From an uncultured Shewanella sp. (GTDB lineage: Bacteria; Pseudomonadota; Gammaproteobacteria; Enterobacterales; Shewanellaceae), in the NCBI RefSeq assembly GCF_947497935.1, contig NZ_CANMIO010000020.1:1-64000 (forward strand): a stretch of 64,000 nt of DNA, written 5' to 3'. Below the pieces are notes generated by a model. That model saw only the letters and a list, made by a program, of their open reading frames with translations. It did no database searches and was not told where the DNA came from. The position numbers and the translations under genes were made by a program. Below, piece by piece: positions 1 through 9,237 of this stretch; position 1 is the stretch's first letter; each line of letters opens with the position of its first letter.

Positions 1-77
1 AGGTTCTAGGTTCTAGGTTCTAGGTTCTAGGTTCTAGGTTCTAGGTTCTAGGTTCTAGGTTCTAGGTTCTAGGTTCT
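1..77. repeat. Heptanucleotide tandem repeat, 11 copies
   Basis: Eleven uninterrupted copies of the 7-base unit AGGTTCT fill the first 77 bases and end exactly where the sequence changes to TTCAG. The array is cut by the window edge, so its true length is unknown. No reading frame or promoter is obvious in it. Confidence 0.97.
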
Positions 78-295
78 TCAGTATTTTTAGCCAAGTCTTT
101 GAGTAAATTCACTAATAATTAAACTTTAATGGTAGTTATTGAGTGAATTAGCCATTACCACCAACTGCAAACCAAAGATAACATAGTTAAAACAAATAGA
201 TAACCTGTTGGCACAATTTCTGCTTATTGATCGATATTAAAATGACAGCAGCTTGTAAATGCTGCCAACCAAAAATAATAAAAGGAAGTTAACTA
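78..295. other. AT-rich leader between repeat and lipoprotein gene
   Basis: AT-rich non-coding stretch before the lipoprotein gene. An AAGGAAG Shine-Dalgarno sequence ends about ten bases before the ATG. No convincing promoter, terminator or RNA was recognised. Confidence 0.5.
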
Positions 296-1051
296 ATGAA
301 ATCTACTGCGACCTTGCTTGCCGCCCTAATTAGCGTGTCACTTTCAGGCTGCATCATCAATGTTAATGGTGCCAATGCAGGGCCCCTTAATCACCAAAAG
401 AAACAACTTCAAATTGATGCTAACGATATCGACACCTTAGTGGCCGAAACTGGCGCAGGCGATCTCAAGATCCAAGGTGTCGACGGGCTTTCACAGATCA
501 TGGTGACTGCGGATATTTATACCTACGGTGATATTGAAAGTAATCTCAGCCTCAAGCAAAGCGGCTCAAAAGCGACCTTAGTTGCAGAATTCGACAGCAG
601 CATTAACTTTCAGCGCTCACCCTATATCGACCTAAACATACAAGTTCCTAGCAGCATGATGTTAGATATCGATGATGGCTCGGGGGATATCGAGATCAAA
701 GGCCTCTCAGCAAACATTAAGCTTGATGATGGCTCTGGTGATGTATGGATCAAAGGCGGCAACGACCTCAATATCCAAGACGGCTCTGGCTCAGTTGAAG
801 TCAGCAACACCACAGGCAAACTCACTCTTGAAGATGGCTCGGGCTCTATTACTCTCTCCGGCATTGGTGGTGATACCCATATCGATGATGGTTCGGGCGA
901 CTTAAGTGTGGAAAATGTTAATGGTCATGTCGTGATTGATGATGGCTCAGGCGATATCAATGTCGAAAACACGCTTGGGTTAAGCATTATCGAGTCAGGC
1001 TCTGGTGACTTAAGCGTAGATAACATCAATGGCTCAGTCAGCATGCACTAA
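296..1051 (+). CDS. DUF4097-like repeat lipoprotein
   Basis: A 251-residue predicted lipoprotein. Residues 1-18 form a signal peptide ending in a lipobox (LSGC, Cys19). From about residue 50 the protein is built of short beta-type repeats: seven D/E-x-GSG-D/S turns recur about every 17-22 residues (DDGSGD, QDGSGS, EDGSGS, ESGSGD), with a related ETGAGD earlier. This resembles the DUF4097 adhesin-like fold, expected to form a right-handed beta-helix exposed in the periplasm or on the surface. No catalytic motif is visible and its function is unknown. The start is supported by AAGGAAG upstream. It stands alone before the signal peptidase gene. The sequence just after the stop may hold a decayed coding remnant. 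Confidence 0.8.
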   Translation: MKSTATLLAALISVSLSGCIINVNGANAGPLNHQKKQLQIDANDIDTLVAETGAGDLKIQGVDGLSQIMVTADIYTYGDIESNLSLKQSGSKATLVAEFDSSINFQRSPYIDLNIQVPSSMMLDIDDGSGDIEIKGLSANIKLDDGSGDVWIKGGNDLNIQDGSGSVEVSNTTGKLTLEDGSGSITLSGIGGDTHIDDGSGDLSVENVNGHVVIDDGSGDINVENTLGLSIIESGSGDLSVDNINGSVSMH

Positions 1052-1194
1052 CCAATACCACTGCGACCATCAAGGTAAACGACTTCCCGGCGCAGGGCTT
1101 GTTGTCCATTAGTGCACCTCGCGGTCAGTGATACTGACCACAAGACCACTAACGTCAGCAGTGCCCTGCCCAACTAATTGAATGAGAGTGCTTT

Positions 1195-1854
1195 ATGAAT
1201 AAAATGAAACAGCTTTGGAAAGATAATCGTCAGTTAGTGCTATTCATTGTTTTAATGTCTATTTGTAGAAGTGCTATCGCCGACTGGTACACGGTACCGA
1301 CAGGCTCTATGCAGCCTACGATTAAAGAAGGCGACCGCATTGTGGTAAATAAAATGGCCTACAACTTACGTGTGCCCTTTACTCAAATATCTTTAGCCAT
1401 AACAGATGAGCCTGAACGCGGCGAAATTGTTGTGTTCGAATCAAAAGCTGCGGATAAACGCTTAATCAAGCGGGTCATTGGCTTACCTGGCGATAAGATT
1501 AGCTTAAGCAATGAAGCCCTATTCATTAATGGTAAGGCGTTGGCTTACGCTGTGGTATCCAACAATGTTCAGGAATTAATTGCTAAGGAAGATCTCAATG
1601 GCTTATCCCATAACATCCGGATTGAAAAGGATGCCAGCGATCAGTTAAGCAGTTTCGAAACGGTAACCGTACCCGAAGGGCATTATTTAGTGATGGGCGA
1701 TAACCGCCGTAACAGCGCCGACTCACGGGTATATGGCTTTGTCCCTCGGGATGAAATAATGGGTAAAGCAACCAAAGTCGCCTTCTCCCTCGATTATGAA
1801 GACCACTACCGCCCCCGTGAAAATCGTTTTTTCACCAGCCTTTATAACAACTAA
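1195..1854 (+). CDS. Signal peptidase I, accessory type
   Basis: A 219-residue S26-family signal peptidase, which would remove Sec/Tat signal peptides on the periplasmic face of the inner membrane. One N-terminal membrane segment (about residues 13-29) is followed at once by the catalytic serine in GSMQPT (Ser38). The general-base lysine lies in LIKRVIG (Lys92), and the family signature MGDNRRNSADSR is near residue 165. It is much shorter than the main LepB (about 300 residues, normally downstream of lepA), has a single membrane anchor, and stands alone, so it is probably a second, specialised paralogue. Its substrates cannot be read from the context. Confidence 0.88.
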   Translation: MNKMKQLWKDNRQLVLFIVLMSICRSAIADWYTVPTGSMQPTIKEGDRIVVNKMAYNLRVPFTQISLAITDEPERGEIVVFESKAADKRLIKRVIGLPGDKISLSNEALFINGKALAYAVVSNNVQELIAKEDLNGLSHNIRIEKDASDQLSSFETVTVPEGHYLVMGDNRRNSADSRVYGFVPRDEIMGKATKVAFSLDYEDHYRPRENRFFTSLYNN

Positions 1855-1878
1855 ACACAGTTAGCTCTGGCCAGAAAA

Positions 1879-1905
1879 GGCGTAACCTCTATCAGTGGTT
1901 ACGCC
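1879..1905. terminator. Hairpin between convergent genes
   Basis: A perfect 9-bp stem (GGCGTAACC/GGTTACGCC) lies between the signal peptidase gene and the convergent GIY-YIG gene. There is no clear T-run on either side, so it may be a weak terminator or a 3'-end stabilising hairpin. Confidence 0.45.
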
Positions 1906-1920
1906 GTTATACCGATATGC

Positions 1921-2253
1921 TTAACCAACTGTGGCAATCAAGGCCAGCTTCTTGGCTCTCGAGTACTTCTTTAATGCTATCTCTCGCTTAAGCGCATCGG
2001 AGTGACTACCCACGGTTTCAGAGTAAGCTAGAGTCAGCGGGCCTTTTCCCCGTAGAAACTTAGCCGATTTAGCACTACCACCTTGATGTTCGCTAAAGCG
2101 ACGAGCCACATCTGTTGTTATCCCGGTATAGAGGTGGCCGTTTGCACAGCGCACCATATACAGGTACCACAATGTTGTACTTACTTTATGCTGCAGCTTG
2201 GCAGGCTTTTTTCCCTCGATGCATTGCTCAGCTGGTTCAATCACTTTAGCCAC
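1921..2253 (-). CDS. GIY-YIG superfamily protein, YhbQ/UPF0213-like
   Basis: A 110-residue small GIY-YIG domain protein. The core begins near residue 29 with WYLYMVRC, followed by LYTGITTD and the conserved arginine in VARRFSEHQ. The pattern matches the UPF0213/YhbQ group, single-domain GIY-YIG proteins for which nuclease activity on DNA is suspected. Residues 1-27 are an extension beyond the minimal domain. It ends 15 bases upstream of the oligopeptidase gene's end coordinate and faces the same way, so it is read away from that gene. Its biological role is not known. Confidence 0.8.
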   Translation of the reverse strand: MAKVIEPAEQCIEGKKPAKLQHKVSTTLWYLYMVRCANGHLYTGITTDVARRFSEHQGGSAKSAKFLRGKGPLTLAYSETVGSHSDALKREIALKKYSRAKKLALIATVG

Positions 2254-2267
2254 ATTACCCCTTAGTA

Positions 2268-4412
2268 CTATTCTTTAGTCGTGCCAGCATCTAAACCTAG
2301 CAAACCGAGGAAGAAGGCATACTCTTTAGCGGTATCATCATACTGGCGATAGCGGCCACTCTTGCCACCGTGTCCCGCTTCCATATCGGTATCGAACAGC
2401 AGCATATTAGTGTCTGTCTTTACATCACGCAGCTTAGCAACCCACTTAGCAGGCTCAAAGTACTGTACTTGCGAGTCATGCAAGCCAGTGGTCACTAGCA
2501 GATGTGGGTAATCTTGAGCACTGACGTTGTCATAGGGGGCGTAGCTGAGCATATAGTCAAAATAGACCTTCTCATTAGGATTACCCCACTCGTCATACTC
2601 GTTGGTTGTAAGAGGGATCGACTCATCTAGCATGGTGGTGACCACATCGACAAACGGCACATGCGCTGCCACGGCAAAGTAACGCTCTGGCGCCTGATTA
2701 ATCACCCCACCCATTAGTAGGCCACCAGCACTACCACCTGCGGCAACTACCTTGTCTTTTGCGCCGTAACCTTGCTCTGTCAGCGCCTTAGTCACATCGA
2801 CGAAATCGTTAAAGCTGTTTTGCTTATTGAGCATTCTACCGTCGTCATACCATCCACGACCTAGCATTTCTGAACCTCGTACATGAGCGATGGCGTAAAC
2901 CACACCGCGATCCAATAAGCTTAAGACCGATGAGCTAAAGTCCGGCTCGACGGTATAACCATAAGAACCATAACCATACTGATACAGTGGGTTAGTACCG
3001 TCTTTGTTAAAGCAGTCTTTGCGGTAGACCAAGGTCACCGGTACCTCTTTACCGTCACGGGCAGCAATAAACAGACGCTCTGCTTGATAGTCATCGGCAT
3101 TAAACTCACCGAGGACTTGCTCCTGTTTAAGCAGTTCTCTCTCGTTTGGCTTAGCCAGTGCATACTCATACACAGACTCAGGGGTCGTTGGGCTTGAGTA
3201 ATAAATGCGGAGCTTGTTGCTTTGCTGGCTGGCGTTAATATCGAAACCAACAACATAGGCGGGATCATTAAAGACCAGCTCAAACTCAGCTTGCTCATTA
3301 AACGGATACACGCGAATACGGCTGATGCCTCGCTCGCGAGTTTGCACCACCATATAGTCACTCAGCAGCAATACATCTTCTATGCGTGAGTTGAGATCGT
3401 GGGCTATCACATCTTGCCAAGCACTCTTGTCTGCCGCCTGACTAATCGCCACTTTCATTAAGCGGAAGTTACTCGCTTGCCAGTTAGTCAATATGTAATA
3501 AGTGTCGCCTAGCTTAGACACCGAGTACTCATGCCCTTCTTCTCTTGCTAACACAGGCTCAAACTTACCCAAAGATGTATTGGCATCCAACATGCGAACT
3601 TCGCTTGTTACCGTACTTTCTGCATGCAAGACGATAACCGACTCATCCAAGGATTTGCCTAAGCTGATATAGAAGGCGTCATCTTGTTCTTCATACACAA
3701 GCACATCTGCTGATTGCGCCGTGCCTAACTTATGACGAAACACTTGATAACCGAGCAGTGTCTGCGGATCTTTGGCGATATAGAACAGATGCTGGTTATC
3801 GTTAGACCATACGACACCACCGTCGGTCCCTTCGAGCTTGTCACCCATCAGCTCACCGGTTGTAAGATCTTTAAAGTACAAGGTGTATATCCGTCGACTA
3901 ACAAGATCTTCACCGAACACCAGCTTGGTTTCATCAGGGCTTACCGATACGCCACCTAAACCATAAAAATCTTTACCTTCCGCGCGTTCATTCACATCTA
4001 GCAGCACTTGCTCCTGTTCACTTTCCAACGCGGTTTTACGGGCTATAACTGGGTATTCAAAACCCTGTTTGTAATAACGGTAGTACCAATGCTTATGCCA
4101 GAAATAAGGCACACTCGACTCATCTTTATCTAAACGGCCCACCAGCTCATCAAACAAACCTTGCTTAAGCTCACTAAAGGGTTTGAACTCTTGTTTGGTA
4201 TAGACATTCTCTGCGTTTAAATACGCAATTACCTTGTCATCTTTACGCTCGTCATCTCGCATCCAGTAATAGTCATCGACACGGGTTACACCATGGAGAG
4301 TCATGCTATGTGGAACTTTATCGGCTTTAGGTGGTTTTACAGCTTGGGTGGTGGTCATATTATTACATCCAAATAGCAATACAGCGCTGAGTATGAGCGG
4401 AGCAGTTTTCAT
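2268..4412 (-). CDS. Oligopeptidase B-like S9A peptidase, lipoprotein
   Basis: A 714-residue serine peptidase of the prolyl oligopeptidase family (S9A), closest in pattern to oligopeptidase B, which cleaves small peptides after basic residues. An N-terminal seven-bladed beta-propeller is followed by an alpha/beta-hydrolase domain. The nucleophile is in GGSAGGLLMG and the catalytic histidine in MEAGHGGKSGR near the C-terminus. Unlike E. coli PtrB, it begins with a lipoprotein signal peptide (lipobox LFGC, Cys16), so it should be membrane-tethered in the periplasm. The gene is monocistronic and divergent from the FMN riboswitch/ribB unit. Confidence 0.9.
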   Translation of the reverse strand: MKTAPLILSAVLLFGCNNMTTTQAVKPPKADKVPHSMTLHGVTRVDDYYWMRDDERKDDKVIAYLNAENVYTKQEFKPFSELKQGLFDELVGRLDKDESSVPYFWHKHWYYRYYKQGFEYPVIARKTALESEQEQVLLDVNERAEGKDFYGLGGVSVSPDETKLVFGEDLVSRRIYTLYFKDLTTGELMGDKLEGTDGGVVWSNDNQHLFYIAKDPQTLLGYQVFRHKLGTAQSADVLVYEEQDDAFYISLGKSLDESVIVLHAESTVTSEVRMLDANTSLGKFEPVLAREEGHEYSVSKLGDTYYILTNWQASNFRLMKVAISQAADKSAWQDVIAHDLNSRIEDVLLLSDYMVVQTRERGISRIRVYPFNEQAEFELVFNDPAYVVGFDINASQQSNKLRIYYSSPTTPESVYEYALAKPNERELLKQEQVLGEFNADDYQAERLFIAARDGKEVPVTLVYRKDCFNKDGTNPLYQYGYGSYGYTVEPDFSSSVLSLLDRGVVYAIAHVRGSEMLGRGWYDDGRMLNKQNSFNDFVDVTKALTEQGYGAKDKVVAAGGSAGGLLMGGVINQAPERYFAVAAHVPFVDVVTTMLDESIPLTTNEYDEWGNPNEKVYFDYMLSYAPYDNVSAQDYPHLLVTTGLHDSQVQYFEPAKWVAKLRDVKTDTNMLLFDTDMEAGHGGKSGRYRQYDDTAKEYAFFLGLLGLDAGTTKE

Positions 4413-4604
4413 CTAACATCCCTTTCTAATCTCAGTCAAAATGTTCCGTACATTGACTGGGGCGATTCCTGAATCGCAGTATCGATAGTTTTTTGCGCTA
4501 TCGCGCTATTTTAACAGCCCAGCTTGTCATTTTATTTAAATAGGGGCAACATAGCGCCACTTGGCTAGTTTGTTAATCAATTCATTAATAATCAGCCAAA
4601 AATA

Positions 4605-4854
4605 ATTCTCAGGGCGGGGTGTAATTCCCCACCGGCGGTAAATTATGCTGAGTATATCAATCACAGTATAAAAGCCCGCGAGCGCCTAGTTTACGCTATT
4701 AAATATCAATAGCAGTCAATATTAACTAGGGTCAGCAGATCTGGTAAACAGACCTTATCAAAGACACCCGTCATCAATAAGGTTGTACCTACTCCAGAGC
4801 CGACGGTAATGAGTACTAACTAAGTGAGTACGCTAAGTCCGGATGAAAGAGAAT
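4605..4854 (+). promoter_or_regulatory. FMN riboswitch (RFN element)
   Basis: The leader of ribB holds the conserved RFN segments in order: TCAGGGCGGGGTGTAATTCC, CACCGGCGGTAA, AAGCCCGCGAGCGC, GGTCAGCAGATCTGGT, GAGCCGACGGT and AGTCCGGATGAAAGAGAAT. The first and last segments pair through ATTCTC (4605-4610) and GAGAAT (4849-4854) to close stem P1. FMN binding is known to shut off the downstream riboflavin gene. A further hairpin (AGCCAAA/TTTGGCT near 4933) lies between the element and the start codon and could be part of the expression platform. Confidence 0.96.
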
Positions 4855-5020
4855 ATAAGAAAAAACGAGGGAACCGTAAGCTACTGTTAGCTTTGTGGTG
4901 CTCTTTGTCGCTCTTATTATGCATATAACTATTAGCCAAAGTTTTTGGCTGATGGTATGTGTCATTTTCTGTACGCCCTGATTCTGGCCAACCCAATGTC
5001 GTATTTTAAGGATGTTATCC

Positions 5021-5659
5021 ATGAATCAGTCTTTACTTGCCCCATATGGCAACCCAATCGAACGTGTTAATGCTGCGCTAAACGCACTTCGCCAAGGCAA
5101 AGGTGTGTTAGTTGTCGATGATGAAGATCGTGAAAATGAAGGCGATCTAATCTATGCAGCAGAGACTCTCACCAATGAACAGATGGCACTACTCATTCGT
5201 GAATGCAGCGGAATCGTTTGTCTATGTCTAACCGATGAACGTATTGAGCAGCTGCAACTCCCCCCTATGGTGAGTGACAACAACAGCCAATATGGCACAG
5301 CCTTTACCGTGAGTATCGAAGCTAAACATGGTGTCACTACAGGTGTTTCAGCTGCCGATCGCGTAACGACCATCAAGACCGCTATAGCCGACAATGCTCA
5401 GCCCGATGACTTAGCACGCCCAGGTCATGTGTACCCACTGCGGGCTCGTCCTGGTGGTGTGTTAGAGCGCCGTGGCCATACAGAAGGCACGGTCGATCTT
5501 ATGAAGCTTGCCGGCCTCAAGCCTTTTGGGGTGCTATGCGAAGTGACACTGCCAAACGGCACCATGGCCCGCTTACCTGAAATTGTCGAATTTGGTCAGC
5601 AACATGATATGCCAGTACTCACCATCGAGGACATTGTTGCTTATCGTAATACTCAATAA
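5021..5659 (+). CDS. ribB: 3,4-dihydroxy-2-butanone-4-phosphate synthase
   Basis: RibB (212 residues from this start) converts ribulose 5-phosphate to 3,4-dihydroxy-2-butanone 4-phosphate and formate for riboflavin synthesis. The acidic DDEDRENEGDLIYAAE segment and RPGHVYPLRA plus RRGHTEGTVDL carry the metal- and substrate-binding residues. No GTP cyclohydrolase II domain follows, so it is stand-alone RibB of E. coli type (217 residues). I chose the second ATG because AAGG ends nine bases before it, whereas that site abuts the ATG at 5012. The start MNQSLLAPYGNP also aligns with E. coli MNQ. It is controlled by the upstream FMN riboswitch. Confidence 0.96.
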   Translation: MNQSLLAPYGNPIERVNAALNALRQGKGVLVVDDEDRENEGDLIYAAETLTNEQMALLIRECSGIVCLCLTDERIEQLQLPPMVSDNNSQYGTAFTVSIEAKHGVTTGVSAADRVTTIKTAIADNAQPDDLARPGHVYPLRARPGGVLERRGHTEGTVDLMKLAGLKPFGVLCEVTLPNGTMARLPEIVEFGQQHDMPVLTIEDIVAYRNTQ

Positions 5660-5673
5660 TTAAGTTTACAGTT

Positions 5674-5702
5674 AACAGCCGCAGTCTATGCGGCTGTTTT
5701 CT
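5674..5702 (+). terminator. Rho-independent terminator of ribB
   Basis: Stem AACAGCCGCA/TGCGGCTGTT with a short loop, followed by a T-rich tail, 14 bases after the ribB stop. Confidence 0.85.
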
Positions 5703-5946
5703 TATGCCGCTTTCATTTATATAACCACTTACTTATATTCATTATGTATAACAAACTGTTCAGCAAAACCTTTGATTTGGCAGATGTTTGAAGTATTTTG
5801 TTAAATTCGTGACCTAGACTGGACTTTAATAGACACGCTAAGGCGCACATTCATTTCTATGGTTATTATTTGGCGCTATTTTTTACTTCGTATAGCTCCA
5901 CTGCCTTACTAAGACAAAATTATCTCCTGCGGAGGGCCATCGCCGA

Positions 5947-8900
5947 ATGCAACCCGTGTTAAGCCGATTAAGCTTGAAACAGAAATTATTTCTATCTGCA
6001 TCTTTACCTATGTTTATATTGGTATTACTTGCAGTGCTAAGCGCATCAACACTCATTAAGCAGTACCAACATGCTTCAGCAAATGTGCTCACCACTAAAG
6101 TCACTTTAGGCATAGAAAATGTCATCTATGAACTACAGAAAGAGCGCGGCCTCTCGGCTGGCTACCTAAGTAGTGACGGTCGCTTATTTAAACAAGAACT
6201 AGAGCAACAATGGCTGACGACCGACAAGATGTTTCAAGAGTTAGTGTTCAACTCCGCGCTCGATAAAACCATCAATACAGTGAAAAGTGACACCGAACTT
6301 TTTAATACACTGCAAGAACAACTCAGTAAAGCCAGCTTAGCACGACAACAACTCAGTATCGCCCGCCAAAAAATCATCGAATTAAATACACCCGAATACT
6401 TCAGTTTTTACTCCAGACTCACCCAAAAGCTTATAAACTTTGTCTCGCAACTACGCTTCAAGAGTGATAATTCCTATCAGGTGTTAGTGCAGGCCGATTT
6501 AGTCAACATGCTGAAGATTCAGGAACTATCTGGCCAAGAACGCGGCTTAATCAATCAACTACTTTCGGCACCGGTGTTAGAGGCTGGCGCTTTCAAGCAG
6601 ATCGCGCAGATTAGAACTCAACTCGACAATGCCATTACCAATGCTATTTCGGTCATGACACTCGATAATCGAGCCAGCTTTGACCTGTTGATGGATAGCC
6701 AGGAACAGCAACTTATCTCTAGTTACCGTATACAGGTCCAGCAACAAGTTAGCCTGATAGAGCAGGCTGAAATTATCAATGACTTGATTGGTTATCGTGG
6801 ACTTAGCTATAACCTTAATGGATACCTAACTACATTAAACCCAGCTTATCTAACTAAATTTCGAGAAAACTACTTCGCCTTAAAAACCGTACTAACTCAT
6901 TTAACTAATAACTACCCCCTCACTCCAGAGCAACAAGGCTTGATTAAGGCGATTAAGCAAACTGCGGATGGCTACCAAGAGCACGTAACCAAAGCAGAGT
7001 TAACCCAGTTACCTACCCCTGGAGCAACATTAGAGTTACTCGCACAAGACATCGCCTTACATGACAACCTTTATCAACTACAAAAGCAGAAGCCAGCGAT
7101 CGATAGCGAGTCATGGTGGAATGCCGCAACAGCAGGCATTGACGCCCTTCATCAGATTAATACTCAGCTGACGGCTAAAATCGCCCATCAAAATGAGGTG
7201 GAAAAACAACAGATCCTCTCTTATCTCTATATCAGCCTCTTTGCTGGTTTGCTCTTCTTCTATATCGTCTATCTAGTGGGGAGAAATATAGCCAACAACC
7301 TTATCGACTCGGTGAGAGGCATAGTTGATGATGTTGAGAAACTGGCAAAAGATCCAAGCCTAGTACTCGATCTAGAAGTTAAGGGTAAAGATGAGCTGGC
7401 ACAAATAGCACTGGCCGTAAATCAAATGGTATCAGAGCGCATGAAGTCAAGACGCGCGCTACACCAAGCCTCTGCCGTATTCAGGCATTCTGCCGAAGGC
7501 ATTATCGTCACCGATGCCAGCAACCGTATCGAGCTGGTTAACCCCGCCTTCACCAAGATAACTGGTTATACCCTTGAAGATGTTAAAGGCAAGAGTCCCA
7601 ATATCTTAAGCTCTGCCCATCACCAAGAAGATTTTTACCAAAAGCTGTGGCAATCCTTATCGAGTAAAAATAGCTGGGAGGGAGAGATCTGGAATAAACG
7701 CAAAGATGGCAAGATCTATCCTGAATACCTAAAGATCACCGCAGTGAAGAACAATAAGAATGAGACCGTTCAGCATATTGGCTTGTTCTTAGATATCAGT
7801 AACAACAAGCAGTATGAGCAGGATATCTGGTATAAGACCAACTTCGACTCCTTAACGAAACAGCCTAATCGCCACCTATTTTCTTCTAGGCTGCAGCAAG
7901 CTATCGATACTGCACAAAAAACTGATAGCCAAGTTGCCATCTTCTTCATCGACCTAGACAGGTTTAAGTTTATTAACGAGCTCCACGGCCACGCTGCAGG
8001 TAACAAGGTGCTTAAGCAATCGGCGACACGGCTCGAAGCCGTGCTTGGACCTGATGATTCTATCGCCCGTATAGGTGGCGATGAGTTTGCTGTTATAGCG
8101 CCACAAACAGGCAATGTTGGCACCGAACAACTGGCGCAGAAGCTCAGTGATGCACTATCTAAGCCTTACTTGTTCGACAATAAAGAAACCCTTATTTCCT
8201 CCAGCTTCGGTATCGCCTTCTACCCAGAAGATGGTCAAGATATTGAAACGCTACTGCATAACTCTGAAACAGCCATGTATCAGGCCAAGCGCGATGGCCG
8301 AGCACATTTTCAATATTTCTCCCCCGAGATGAACGTTGAAATGCTTGAACGCATGCACCTTGAGCAGAGACTACGTAAAGCTGTTAAACAGTCAGAGTTC
8401 TACCTTGAGTATCAGCCTGTTATCGATATGCGTAGCGGCAAGGTAACCAGTGTTGAGGCGCTTGTCCGTTGGCGAGATCCAGATTACGGCGTCATCTCAC
8501 CACAGGCCTTCATCCCTATCGCCGAAGAGGCTGGATTAATTGAACCTTTAGGCGAATGGATCTTACATCAGGCGCTGTCAGACCTTGCACAGTGGCACGC
8601 CCAAGGATTAATGCTCAAGATGGCCATTAATGTCTCGGCACGCCAATGTATTCACTCCAGAGACATTAGCTTTTTAGACATACTCAAACAGACATTAGCC
8701 AAACATGACATCGCCGCCGAAAATTTACACATCGAAATCACCGAAAGCATGTTGATAGAAGATAAGCCGCAATGCTTACAAACTTTAGAATCGATTAAAC
8801 AACTAGGTGTCGATATCTATCTCGATGACTTTGGTACAGGTTACTCGGCACTTAGCTATCTGACTCAATGCCCTATTTCTGTCATTAAGATCGATAAGAG

Positions 8901-9174
8901 CTTTATCGATAATGTATTAGACAATCCATCTGATGCTAAATTAATTAAGGCGATTGTGATGATGGCGCAAAGTTTAGAGATGCCGCTTGTGGCTGAAGGG
9001 ATTGAAACTATAGAGCAATGGCACTTCTTACGCGGCTTAGGCTGTGATTACGCCCAAGGCTTCTTGATGTCTAAACCTCTACCTAAGGCACAATTAGTTG
9101 AATTTTTACGGCAAGCTCAGCCATTTCAATACCTCAACCGAGCAGCTGAACTCAGCGCAGTTGAGTCGCTATAG
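5947..9174 (+). CDS. NIT-HAMP-PAS-GGDEF-EAL cyclic-di-GMP protein
   Basis: A 1075-residue membrane protein predicted to make and/or break cyclic-di-GMP. A membrane segment (about 13-35) leads into a large periplasmic region with NIT-type motifs (ERGLSAGYLSS, later QERGLINQLLS and YRGLSYNLNGYL), the nitrate/nitrite-sensing family. A second membrane segment (about 420-445) leads into HAMP, then PAS (about 500-625), GGDEF and EAL. GGDEF is intact near residue 709, but the arginine of the RxxD inhibitory site is replaced by glycine (GPDD). The EAL domain keeps EALVRW, NVSARQ, EITES, DDFGTGYSALSYL, KIDKSFI and AEGIET, so phosphodiesterase activity is likely. A GGAGGG site lies ten bases before the ATG. 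It stands alone with its own terminator. Confidence 0.92.
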   Translation: MQPVLSRLSLKQKLFLSASLPMFILVLLAVLSASTLIKQYQHASANVLTTKVTLGIENVIYELQKERGLSAGYLSSDGRLFKQELEQQWLTTDKMFQELVFNSALDKTINTVKSDTELFNTLQEQLSKASLARQQLSIARQKIIELNTPEYFSFYSRLTQKLINFVSQLRFKSDNSYQVLVQADLVNMLKIQELSGQERGLINQLLSAPVLEAGAFKQIAQIRTQLDNAITNAISVMTLDNRASFDLLMDSQEQQLISSYRIQVQQQVSLIEQAEIINDLIGYRGLSYNLNGYLTTLNPAYLTKFRENYFALKTVLTHLTNNYPLTPEQQGLIKAIKQTADGYQEHVTKAELTQLPTPGATLELLAQDIALHDNLYQLQKQKPAIDSESWWNAATAGIDALHQINTQLTAKIAHQNEVEKQQILSYLYISLFAGLLFFYIVYLVGRNIANNLIDSVRGIVDDVEKLAKDPSLVLDLEVKGKDELAQIALAVNQMVSERMKSRRALHQASAVFRHSAEGIIVTDASNRIELVNPAFTKITGYTLEDVKGKSPNILSSAHHQEDFYQKLWQSLSSKNSWEGEIWNKRKDGKIYPEYLKITAVKNNKNETVQHIGLFLDISNNKQYEQDIWYKTNFDSLTKQPNRHLFSSRLQQAIDTAQKTDSQVAIFFIDLDRFKFINELHGHAAGNKVLKQSATRLEAVLGPDDSIARIGGDEFAVIAPQTGNVGTEQLAQKLSDALSKPYLFDNKETLISSSFGIAFYPEDGQDIETLLHNSETAMYQAKRDGRAHFQYFSPEMNVEMLERMHLEQRLRKAVKQSEFYLEYQPVIDMRSGKVTSVEALVRWRDPDYGVISPQAFIPIAEEAGLIEPLGEWILHQALSDLAQWHAQGLMLKMAINVSARQCIHSRDISFLDILKQTLAKHDIAAENLHIEITESMLIEDKPQCLQTLESIKQLGVDIYLDDFGTGYSALSYLTQCPISVIKIDKSFIDNVLDNPSDAKLIKAIVMMAQSLEMPLVAEGIETIEQWHFLRGLGCDYAQGFLMSKPLPKAQLVEFLRQAQPFQYLNRAAELSAVESL

Positions 9175-9186
9175 AAGTAATGGACA

Positions 9187-9220
9187 TAAAAAAAGAGCAG
9201 CTTAGCTGCTCTTTTTTTTT
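9187..9220. terminator. Bidirectional terminator
   Basis: AGAGCAGC/GCTGCTCT hairpin flanked by an A-run on the left and a T-run on the right, placed between the convergent GGDEF/EAL and ferritin genes. Confidence 0.92.
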
Positions 9221-9237
9221 GTTTTTAACCAAGCGAC

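Noticed and set aside
1..77. CRISPR or telomere-like array
   Set aside because: The 7-base unit has no spacers and is too short for CRISPR; there is no sign of a linear replicon end.
622..905. Overlapping ORFs on both strands in the lipoprotein gene
   Set aside because: They arise from the repeated codons of the DDGSGD motif and lack ribosome sites or family motifs.
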